DNA of 7,921 nt from CAZFBR01 sp035353495 [NCBI: uncultured bacterium] (GTDB lineage: Bacteria > DAOPZR01). The DNA lies in NCBI GenBank assembly GCA_964517215.1, contig CAZFBR010000167.1, forward strand, positions 1 through 7,921, given 5' to 3'. How positions within the stretch are numbered: position 1 is the stretch's first letter; every line of letters begins with the position of its first letter. The notes under the pieces were generated by a model, which made no database searches, was not told where the DNA came from, and saw only the letters and a list, made by a program, of their open reading frames with translations. Made by a program: the position numbers and the translations under genes. Of the stretch, positions 1 to 5,508 are shown piece after piece.

Positions 1-56
1 AACGGCAAATGTATCAATGGAGAAGAACGGCTCCTGGTGGGTGGTGAGGGATGGAG

Positions 57-1463
57 ATGAAGAGCGGATGCGGGAAGGGCTGGCGGCATGGTACGGCGCT
101 GTGGGTGGCGGGAGTGTGCGCGCTGCTGACGCTGGCGTACGGGCAGTATCTCAATCTGCCGCTGTACGCCGACGATTACCGCTGGCTGCGCTGGGCCAAA
201 GACCTGATGGTGGACCCCGCGACGCTGCTGATCCCCGAGGCGGCGATGTTCCGGTTCATCCTCAAAATCCTCTACGCGCCGCTGTGGCTGCTCTGCGGCA
301 GCACGCCCGCCCCCTACCATCTCGTTGACCTGGCGCTGCTCTGGGCGTCGGTCGGGCTGGCGCTGCGGCTCTACCGGCAGCTCGGACTCGGGCTCGCGGC
401 GGCGGGGATGGCGACGCTGCTGCATGCCCTGCATCCGGCGCATCCGGGTGCGTTCCTGATCTGCGGTTCGACCACGGGCCTGCTCGGCTGGGTGCTCTAT
501 CTGCTGGCGGCGATCTTTTATCTCGGCTTCCGGGCGCGGGGAAGGATGCGCGACTGGTGGGGCGCGTTGGCCTGCTTCGCCATCGGGCTGGGAGTCAAGG
601 AGGACCTGATGACCCTGCCGGCGCTGCTCATCCTGCATGATCTGCTGCTGCGGCGTGAGGAGAACTGGCGCGCAACGGTGGCGGGCATCGTGCGGCGGCT
701 CGCGCCGTTTATCGCGCTGCTGCTGGTGGTGCTGCTGGCCCAATGGTCGGTGCAGCGCCTGACGTACATGGTCGGCGGCGGCAACTACGCGCCGAAATTC
801 ATTCCCGGCAATTACGCCAAGATGACGGTGGTTCAGATCAATCCATGGTGGCGGCAGGCACCCGCTAAGTATCTTGACCTGGCGCTCTATGCGCTGGTGC
901 TGACGGGACTGGTGCGGGGCGACCGGCGGCTGCGCTATTTCCTGCTCTGGATTTTTGTCACCTATCTGCCGTTTGCCCTGCTGGATTGGGGTCATGAGGA
1001 CCGTTTTTTCCTTATCCCGTCGTTCGGCCTGGGCGGGCTGTTCGGGCTGGCGGTGGAGCGGCTGCTGGCGCACGGGCGGCGGCGGAGCGTGGTGCTCGCG
1101 GCCCTGGCGGTTATTGCGCTGGGATTCGCGGGGATCAATCGCGGGCCATTGACCGCATGGTACACCACCGAGGCCTGGCGCACGGCGAGTTTTGTCAAGA
1201 CCGTGCGCAAGGCGACTCGGCCCGGCCAGCATTTTCAGCTGGTCTATGATCCGGTAACAAATCCGGAAACGAAATTCATCGATCCAACCTTCGTTCTGCC
1301 GATCGAGTTTGGTGACGGCCGTCATGCCGACCGGCTGCCGGCGCCGGCGTGCGACGAAAAACTGGTACGACTGGCCTGGCATGGCGGCGGCTTCCGCGTC
1401 ATGCAGCCGGCCGCCGGCAAGCCGGATGCTGACGTGCCCGGCAAATCATTCCCGCTGCGATAG
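57..1463 (+). CDS. Polytopic GT-C-like membrane protein (putative glycosyltransferase)
   Basis: The protein has about 468 residues and roughly ten hydrophobic segments, beginning near residues 13-30 and ending near 345-360, followed by a soluble tail of about 110 residues. An acidic pair (Asp39-Asp40, in LYADDYRW) sits in the first loop after TM1, where GT-C enzymes of the PMT/ArnT type carry their catalytic acidic residues. A Lys-Glu in GVKEDLMTLP (about 181-182) and HEDRFFLIPSFGL (about 313-325) also resemble bacterial GT39-like proteins. Such enzymes use polyprenyl-phosphate sugars to glycosylate lipids or proteins at the outer face of the inner membrane; here donor and acceptor are unknown. 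The ATG at 57 is preferred because GAGGG (46-50) lies 6 nt upstream; the in-frame ATG at 51 would touch that site and add two residues. The next gene is 178 bp away, so no operon link is evident. The membrane nature is certain; the enzymatic role is tentative. Confidence 0.75.
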   Translation: MKSGCGKGWRHGTALWVAGVCALLTLAYGQYLNLPLYADDYRWLRWAKDLMVDPATLLIPEAAMFRFILKILYAPLWLLCGSTPAPYHLVDLALLWASVGLALRLYRQLGLGLAAAGMATLLHALHPAHPGAFLICGSTTGLLGWVLYLLAAIFYLGFRARGRMRDWWGALACFAIGLGVKEDLMTLPALLILHDLLLRREENWRATVAGIVRRLAPFIALLLVVLLAQWSVQRLTYMVGGGNYAPKFIPGNYAKMTVVQINPWWRQAPAKYLDLALYALVLTGLVRGDRRLRYFLLWIFVTYLPFALLDWGHEDRFFLIPSFGLGGLFGLAVERLLAHGRRRSVVLAALAVIALGFAGINRGPLTAWYTTEAWRTASFVKTVRKATRPGQHFQLVYDPVTNPETKFIDPTFVLPIEFGDGRHADRLPAPACDEKLVRLAWHGGGFRVMQPAAGKPDADVPGKSFPLR

Positions 1464-1641
1464 CAGTTCATTCGCCCGCGCGGCACGGCCAGTGCGGGCA
1501 GCACACCTGCGGCCAAGCGACCGGGCATAGCCGCGCCGGCGCACCGGGGAGTCATTAAGTTATACGCCAACGCAGCCGATAGAAAAGACGGGAGGGGAAA
1601 GCAGCCGGTTCCCCCGCGATCTTTTCCGTTCGAGGTGCGTT

Positions 1642-2676
1642 ATGCTGCTTTCCTTTCTGCTGCGCCGGCAGATCCTGCCCTGGCTGACCCTGGTGCTGGT
1701 CCTGTCCGGGGTCATGGTGCATGTTTGCCCCTGGCCGCTGAGCCGGGATACCGCCACGGCCAACGACGAAATGACCACGGCGCGGGCGATCCTCCCCACA
1801 ACGCTGCGCGGCGGGCACGAGCTCCCGGCCCCCGCGGACAGTGTGGCGATGACGGCGGCGGTGCCGCGCTGGGACCTGGCGGAACGCGACCTCGCCGCGC
1901 TGGCCGCCGCCCAGCCCTATCCGGTGGCGATGTATATCAAGGACCTCAGGAGCGGGCGCGTGATCAGCTATCGCGACCGGGTGACCATGCCCAGCGCCTC
2001 GCTGGTCAAGCTGCCGGTTATGGTAGCGGTCTATCGCGCCATCGCCGCAGGGCAGCTGACCCGCGATACGCGGATCAAGATGCTGGAGCGGCACAAGGTG
2101 AGCGGCTGCGGCCCGACGGCGGGCGTGCCGAACGGCCAGACGCAGACGGTGCGCGAGCTGCTGGAGAACATGATCACCATCAGCGACAATACCGCGACCA
2201 ATATCCTCGTCGAGCAGGTCGGCATGGACGCGGTCAACCGGGTGTGCCGCGAGCATGGCCTGTTCCAGACCGACATGATCCGCGACGTGATGGACCTCGA
2301 ATCGCGCGACCGCGGGGTGGAGAACCTCACCTCGGCGCGCGATATGGGGCAGTATTTCGAGATGCTTGAACGCGGCGAGTTCATCGGTCACGACTACTGC
2401 GCCGAAATGCGCGCCATTCTGCTGCGCAACAAGCTGCGCGACCGCATCCCGCGCTTCCTCCCGATCGAGCTGCCGATTGCACACAAGACCGGGCTCATGT
2501 ACAATGTGGTGCATGACGTGGGGACGCTCTATTTCCCCGACCGTACCGTGGTGGTGTCGGTGCTGACCCGCGATTTTCCGTCGTACTGGGTGAGCAAGGA
2601 ATTCATCGGCAAGGTGGCGCAGCGGGTCTACCAGACCATGCGCGAATTTGCCGATACCACGCGCCAGGCGGCGTGA
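1642..2676 (+). CDS. Beta-lactamase-like serine hydrolase (Beta-lactamase2 family)
   Basis: This 344-residue protein has an N-terminal hydrophobic segment (about 8-28), a signal anchor or signal peptide, so the catalytic domain should be periplasmic. The three signatures of penicillin-recognising serine enzymes are in order: SxxK as S120-L-V-K123, SDN as S181-D-N183, and KTG as K282-T-G284. The SDN motif sits in ISDNTATNILVEQVG, typical of class A-like folds. The stretch MDLESRDRGVENLTSARDM (217-235) takes the place of the omega loop. It resembles the Beta-lactamase2 family pattern and lacks a clear class A ExxLN (Glu166) motif, so true antibiotic hydrolysis is doubtful. A peptidase or esterase acting on the cell wall or other substrates is equally possible. 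The ATG is supported by CGAGG (1631-1635), 6 nt upstream. The flavoenzyme gene follows after 13 nt, which suggests co-transcription. No convincing promoter was found in the 178 bp upstream. Confidence 0.88.
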   Translation: MLLSFLLRRQILPWLTLVLVLSGVMVHVCPWPLSRDTATANDEMTTARAILPTTLRGGHELPAPADSVAMTAAVPRWDLAERDLAALAAAQPYPVAMYIKDLRSGRVISYRDRVTMPSASLVKLPVMVAVYRAIAAGQLTRDTRIKMLERHKVSGCGPTAGVPNGQTQTVRELLENMITISDNTATNILVEQVGMDAVNRVCREHGLFQTDMIRDVMDLESRDRGVENLTSARDMGQYFEMLERGEFIGHDYCAEMRAILLRNKLRDRIPRFLPIELPIAHKTGLMYNVVHDVGTLYFPDRTVVVSVLTRDFPSYWVSKEFIGKVAQRVYQTMREFADTTRQAA

Positions 2677-2689
2677 CTGGAGACGAACC

Positions 2690-3319
2690 ATGAAGAAGAT
2701 CCTGCATATTATTGCCACCCCGCGCGGGGAAGAGTCGCGCACGCTGCGGGTGAGTGCCGCCTTCCTGGCGGTGCTCAGGCGGAAGTATCCCGCTGCGGTC
2801 GTTGACGAACGCAACCTGTTCACGGAACCGCTGCCGGATATCATCCGGCAGACGGTGGCAGGGAAGTACTTCATCATGGGAGGGAAGGATGTGCCGGCGG
2901 AACTGCTGCCGGTGTGGCGGCAGGTCGAAGCGGAAATTGAACGGTTCAAGGCCGCTGACGCCTATGTGATCAGCACCCCCATGTGGAATTTCGCCATCCC
3001 GTTTGTATTAAAGAACTATCTGGATATCATTTTCCAGCCGCGGTACCTGTTCCGCTATACTGACCATGGTCCGGAAGGACTGGTCATCGGTAAAAAAATG
3101 GCGGTGATCAGTAGTCGCGGCGGTGATTACGGCCCGGATTCACCGGCGCAAAAGATGGACAACATTATTCCCTATCTTTCGACTGCATTCGGCTTTATCG
3201 GCCAAAAAGAGATTGATTTCATCAGCGCGCAACCCATGGATGCCGGCGGACCGGAGATTTGTGCGCAGCAAATCGCCGCAGCCAGCAAAAAAGCAGAAGA
3301 AGTCGCCAATAGTTGGTGA
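2690..3319 (+). CDS. FMN-dependent NAD(P)H azoreductase / quinone reductase (AzoR family)
   Basis: A cytosolic flavodoxin-fold protein of 209 residues, the usual length for AzoR. It starts with the beta strand and phosphate-binding loop region MKKILHIIATPRGEESRTL, where FMN phosphate is bound. Residues 97-101 (PMWNF, in STPMWNFAIPFVLKNYLD) match the AzoR signature around the isoalloxazine ring (PMYNF in E. coli AzoR), and SSRGG (141-145) matches the second flavin-contact loop. The family transfers two electrons from NAD(P)H to quinones and azo compounds, mostly as a defence against quinone or electrophile stress. The start at 2690 is chosen over an in-frame upstream ATG at 2648 because GGAG (2679-2682) lies 7 nt before it and because 2648 falls inside the preceding gene. 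The spacing of 13 nt implies one operon with the serine hydrolase. The 3' third is visibly less GC-rich than the genes upstream. Confidence 0.88.
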   Translation: MKKILHIIATPRGEESRTLRVSAAFLAVLRRKYPAAVVDERNLFTEPLPDIIRQTVAGKYFIMGGKDVPAELLPVWRQVEAEIERFKAADAYVISTPMWNFAIPFVLKNYLDIIFQPRYLFRYTDHGPEGLVIGKKMAVISSRGGDYGPDSPAQKMDNIIPYLSTAFGFIGQKEIDFISAQPMDAGGPEICAQQIAAASKKAEEVANSW

Positions 3320-3333
3320 AGAAAATTAACAAT

Positions 3334-3454
3334 CAGTTAACATAGCGATAAATAGCGGCAGTTCATTACTGTTTTTGTTCGTAGCGGCATAAATGTGATG
3401 TTTTTTTTCTGCTGTGGCTCAATTCGAATCACCACTGTGTAAACCAGTTAACAT
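3334..3454 (+). repeat. Direct repeat pair CAGTTAACAT (3334-3343 and 3445-3454)
   Basis: Two identical 10-bp copies lie 111 bp apart in the AT-rich spacer after the azoreductase gene, each centred on the palindrome GTTAAC. A second short direct repeat, TAGCGGCA, occurs at 3353-3360 and 3382-3389 between them. They could be regulator sites or remnants of a decayed element. At this length, in AT-rich DNA, chance is also possible. The spacer itself (3320-3596) has no credible gene. Confidence 0.4.
3359..3376 (+). terminator. Weak candidate intrinsic terminator after the azoreductase gene
   Basis: CAGT (3359-3362) and ACTG (3368-3371) can pair around a 5-nt loop and are followed directly by TTTTT (3372-3376), about 40 nt past the stop codon. 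The stem is short and not GC-rich, so it would be a poor terminator by itself. A T8 run at 3401-3408 follows but has no convincing stem. The position, at the end of the hydrolase-azoreductase pair, is the main argument for it. Confidence 0.3.
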
Positions 3455-3474
3455 GTCAAAAAACGTACCCAAAA

Positions 3475-3519
3475 GATAAGATTGGTAATATTAAAGATGT
3501 AAAAATGTCCAATCTTATC
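3475..3519. promoter_or_regulatory. Perfect 11-bp inverted repeat with central palindrome; putative regulator site
   Basis: GATAAGATTGG (3475-3485) and its exact reverse complement CCAATCTTATC (3509-3519) flank a 23-nt spacer. The spacer begins with the perfect 8-bp palindrome TAATATTA (3486-3493). No T tract follows, so it is unlikely to be a terminator. It lies just upstream of the sigma-54-type promoter at 3525-3540, with its centre about 54 bp before the predicted transcription start. It could bind a dimeric regulator or an enhancer-binding protein, although classic enhancer sites usually lie further upstream. The symmetry is directly visible; the role is inferred. Confidence 0.5.
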
Positions 3520-3524
3520 ATTTG

Positions 3525-3540
3525 TGGTATGGTGATTGCA
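3525..3540 (+). promoter_or_regulatory. Sigma-54 (-24/-12) promoter for the receiver gene
   Basis: The sequence TGGTATG-GTGA-TTGCA matches every position of the degenerate RpoN consensus TGGYRYR-N4-TTGCW, including the essential GG (3526-3527) and GC (3538-3539) separated by 10 nt. Transcription would start near 3551, leaving an untranslated leader of about 46 nt before the ATG at 3597. RpoN promoters need an AAA+ enhancer-binding protein, and the inverted repeat at 3475-3519 is a candidate site for one. No such activator is encoded in the window. Confidence 0.6.
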
Positions 3541-3596
3541 CTAAGAGATGGTGTTGTTAAATTCGCATGAATGAATGCGATACGGGAGGGGGATGC

Positions 3597-4019
3597 ATGG
3601 AAAAACAGGAGGGTGTACGGAAGAGGCGCATTCTGATAGTGGATGACGAAGTGGATACCCACGGCTTTTTTCGGGAGTTTTTGCAGGCGGACGGCTTTGA
3701 AGTGATGTGTGCCATAGGCTGGCGCGAAGCGATCTCAATCCTGGCGCAATCAACCCCGGATCTGATCATCCTTGATATCATGATGCCGGAGATCAACGGG
3801 TATGTCATTGCGGAAACGCTGAAACAGGAAATGGACTGGCGGATCCCGGTACTGATCTATTCAGCCCTGAACAAGCCCGAGGATATCATGTTGGGTTTCA
3901 GCAAGGGGAGCAATGCCTTCCTCTGCAAGCCGGCGCCCATCAGCGAATTGCGGGCTACCATCGCGTATCTGCTGGATGAGCATCAGCGGGAGAAAGCACC
4001 GCAGCGGATGACGGCATAG
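3597..4019 (+). CDS. Stand-alone CheY-like response regulator (receiver domain only)
   Basis: A 140-residue protein consisting of one receiver domain and a short basic/polar tail. The conserved residues are present: acidic pair Asp16-Asp17 (ILIVDDE), phospho-acceptor Asp60 (LIILDIMMP), Ser89 at the switch position (IYSAL) and Lys111 (FLCKP). No DNA-binding or enzymatic output domain follows, so it should act through protein contact or as a phosphorelay intermediate. The ATG at 3597 is preferred over the in-frame ATG at 3567 because a strong Shine-Dalgarno sequence, GGGAGGGGG (3584-3592), lies just before it (GGAGG core 7 nt away); the longer form would add ten residues outside the domain. It has its own sigma-54-type promoter. 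The nearby histidine kinase lacks a receiver and is a plausible but unproven partner. Base composition is less GC-rich than in the flanking operons. Confidence 0.9.
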   Translation: MEKQEGVRKRRILIVDDEVDTHGFFREFLQADGFEVMCAIGWREAISILAQSTPDLIILDIMMPEINGYVIAETLKQEMDWRIPVLIYSALNKPEDIMLGFSKGSNAFLCKPAPISELRATIAYLLDEHQREKAPQRMTA

Positions 4020-4057
4020 CCGCCATCAACCGGAAACAGCGGCTCGCCGGTGGTGTC

Positions 4058-4086
4058 TTGACAGGATTGGCGCCCGGTGTTACGAT
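4058..4086 (+). promoter_or_regulatory. Sigma-70-type promoter for the porin-kinase operon
   Basis: A perfect -35 hexamer TTGACA (4058-4063) is separated by an optimal 17 nt from TACGAT (4081-4086), which keeps four of six consensus -10 positions, including the key A at position 2 and the final T. Transcription should start near 4092-4094, giving a structured leader before the terminator-like element at 4215-4241. It lies 38 bp after the receiver gene stop, so the porin operon has its own promoter. Confidence 0.65.
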
Positions 4087-4117
4087 GAACGCAGCAAGAG
4101 CAGCAGGGGAGGCGACG

Positions 4118-4138
4118 ATGCCGGAAGGCATGCGGTGA
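4118..4138 (+). CDS. Possible six-codon leader peptide upstream of the porin
   Basis: ATG at 4118 is preceded by the best Shine-Dalgarno sequence in the area, AGGGGAGG (4105-4112), 5 nt away. The frame reads MPEGMR and stops at TGA 4136-4138. That stop overlaps the GTG proposed as the porin start (4135-4137) in a GTGA arrangement typical of translational coupling. It could be a true mini-ORF that loads ribosomes for the porin. It could also show that the porin start is misread because of a frameshift in the sequence. Such short frames arise easily by chance; the strong ribosome site is the only reason to list it. Confidence 0.3.
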   Translation: MPEGMR

Positions 4139-5508
4139 GGCGATTCAAGTCGCTGGTGCCGGTTCGTCACTCTGACGGTGTAATCTGCAGAACAACGGCA
4201 TACGTATTTTTGAACGCCGGTTTTTACCCGGCGCTTTTTTTATGCCTGCTGTTGGATCTTCCCGCCACGGCCAAGGTCAATCTGTCGGGCGGGATCTGGG
4301 TCACGTATTGGGCGCAGCAGCAGAGCGGCGACCAGTCCTACGAGGTGGCGACGGCGACGGGCTGGCAGCCGGCCAATGCGCAGGTTACCGGCGCACCGTG
4401 GCGCGGAGCAGCGCCGTCGGGCGCAGCGAAGACGTTCATCCTCGCCAACGGGCTGTACGGCAACGGCCAGCAGGCCCATACCGCGTCCGGCTACGGTTTC
4501 CGCCTGAACCTGGACTGTCCGCTGACCGACGATCTCAAGGTCAACGGCTGTTTCCGGGTCCGTACCGGGACCAACGGCGTCACGGCCCGGCAGCTCTCCG
4601 CGGCGTACATCCTGCACCCGCAGGCAACGCTGCGGGTCGGGCTCTTCTCGCGCCCGTTCGGCTACGAGGGCGCCGGCCGCCCGGGGACGACGAAGAGCGA
4701 GGTCTTTATCAGCGAATACGCGCAGGACGCCCGGGCGCTGCTGAACAACAAGACCGATGTCGGGGTGATGCTGTCCGGTACCCTGCAGGACAAGCGGTTC
4801 GAGTATTCGCTGTATGCGGGCAACGGCTGCGCGCGTACCGTGGCGGACAGTCCGGCGCTCTCCACCACCGGCCTCGCGAACGCAGCGTCGGCCACACCCG
4901 ACGCCGACGACGCGAAACAGCTGAACGCCAACCTGCGCTGGAATGTCATGACCGTGGCCTTTGTCGGCGGCGGGTATGTTGCCGGCGACATGGCCAATCG
5001 CAATACACTGGCCGGGGCGACTGTCGGGCGCTCGCGGTTCACTGCCGCCGACGCCTACGGCGTCTGGGACATCGCGCAGCAGCTGCTGGTCTCGGGCGAA
5101 TACGCCACCGTGCGGCACGACCAGATGGCGCTGGAAAGCGATGCGGGCGTCGTCGGCAATCCGGCGCGGACGCAGCTGACGGCGACGCGGGTGAACGAGT
5201 ATATCCTCAAGGCGGTCTATCACGGCATTCCCGACTGGGAATGCGGCGTGCGCTATACGGTGGTTGACCCGACGAACTTCGAGGCGGAGCTGCTGGCGGG
5301 CTATTCGCGGGAACGCAAACTCTCGGTGGCAATCGGCTACCAGTTTGCCGGCAGCGCCCAACTGCGGGCCGAATACAGCCGGTTGATCACCGACTACGAT
5401 TACCTGAACGCCTATGACCCGGTCCTGCTGGCCGGCCAATACCGGCTGAACCCGAACGAGGATCCGGACGATGATATCGTCGCGGTGTCGCTTGGCCTGC
5501 AGTTCTGA
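4135..5508 (+). CDS. Outer-membrane porin, phosphate-selective porin O/P-like
   Basis: A 457-residue beta-barrel candidate. The N-terminus has a long basic n-region, a hydrophobic stretch (about 22-42) and a likely signal peptidase site after Ala46 (PATA-K). The mature part consists of alternating amphipathic strands and ends in VAVSLGLQF, with the terminal aromatic residue recognised by the BAM machinery. RVGLFSRPFGYEG (about 167-179) resembles the conserved strand of OprO/OprP-type porins (VGQFKxPFG). Those porins take up anions such as phosphate, but many relatives have unknown substrates, so phosphate is not claimed here. The start is uncertain. GTG at 4135 has a GGAAGG (4123-4128) 6 nt upstream, and no in-frame ATG exists before the hydrophobic segment. 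A terminator-like hairpin lies within codons 27-36. The 3' end overlaps the kinase start by 38 bp. Confidence 0.8.
   Translation: MRRFKSLVPVRHSDGVICRTTAYVFLNAGFYPALFLCLLLDLPATAKVNLSGGIWVTYWAQQQSGDQSYEVATATGWQPANAQVTGAPWRGAAPSGAAKTFILANGLYGNGQQAHTASGYGFRLNLDCPLTDDLKVNGCFRVRTGTNGVTARQLSAAYILHPQATLRVGLFSRPFGYEGAGRPGTTKSEVFISEYAQDARALLNNKTDVGVMLSGTLQDKRFEYSLYAGNGCARTVADSPALSTTGLANAASATPDADDAKQLNANLRWNVMTVAFVGGGYVAGDMANRNTLAGATVGRSRFTAADAYGVWDIAQQLLVSGEYATVRHDQMALESDAGVVGNPARTQLTATRVNEYILKAVYHGIPDWECGVRYTVVDPTNFEAELLAGYSRERKLSVAIGYQFAGSAQLRAEYSRLITDYDYLNAYDPVLLAGQYRLNPNEDPDDDIVAVSLGLQF
4215..4241 (+). terminator. Intrinsic terminator structure inside the porin signal-peptide codons
   Basis: CGCCGG (4215-4220) pairs perfectly with CCGGCG (4228-4233) around the loop TTTTTAC, followed by C and seven T residues (4235-4241). 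This is a canonical all-GC stem with a U tract. It lies about 120-150 nt after the predicted transcription start and overlaps codons 27-36 of the porin reading frame, so it would stop most transcripts unless they are antiterminated or translated through. It is better placed as a conditional attenuator than as the end of the receiver gene, whose stop is about 200 nt upstream with a promoter between. Confidence 0.6.

Larger units (their letters stand above)
4093..4241 (+). promoter_or_regulatory. Structured leader RNA / candidate attenuator or riboswitch (class unknown)
   Basis: The predicted transcript from the 4058 promoter carries several small hairpins before an intrinsic terminator. They are ATGCC/GGCAT (4118-4122 with 4127-4131) closed by a GNRA-type GGAA loop; GCGA/TCGC (4140-4143 with 4150-4153); and CGTCA/TGACG (4165-4169 with 4173-4177). 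An outer GTGA/TCAC pairing (4135-4138 with 4167-4170) would compete with the last hairpin. CCGGTTC (4159-4165) could pair, with a 2-nt bulge, to 4212-4220, which includes the 5' arm of the terminator, so an antiterminator is conceivable. I do not recognise a known riboswitch consensus. A small RNA that overlaps the 5' end of the porin gene is an alternative reading. Confidence 0.45.

Noticed and set aside
1533-1565. GCGCCGGCGC palindrome (1533-1542) as a terminator and TTATAC/TATACG (1560-1566) as a -10 box before the hydrolase
   Set aside because: The palindrome has no loop or T tract, and there is no acceptable -35 at the right distance from the -10-like sequence.
1642-2676. Annotation as a class A antibiotic-resistance beta-lactamase
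   Set aside because: SxxK, SDN and KTG are present, but no clear ExxLN omega-loop motif can be placed, and the segment around 217-235 fits the broader Beta-lactamase2 group.
1555-2949. Long open frame on the - strand (464 codons) opposite the hydrolase and azoreductase genes
   Set aside because: The product is rich in His, Arg and Gln with no recognisable domain, which is typical of the antisense shadow of a GC-rich gene; the + strand carries clear catalytic motifs.
3401-3408. T8 run as an intrinsic terminator
   Set aside because: No stable GC stem precedes it; only a few weak A/T pairs could form.
4242-5267. ATG-started + strand frame overlapping the porin, beginning right after the T tract
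   Set aside because: It has no signal peptide and an Arg/Gly-rich sequence without structure; it is a +2 shadow of the porin frame even though its ATG follows the terminator.
5492-5494. TTG as the kinase start, which would reduce the overlap with the porin
   Set aside because: It has only a poor ribosome site, whereas ATG 5471 has GAGG 9 nt upstream; both give the same signal sequence core.
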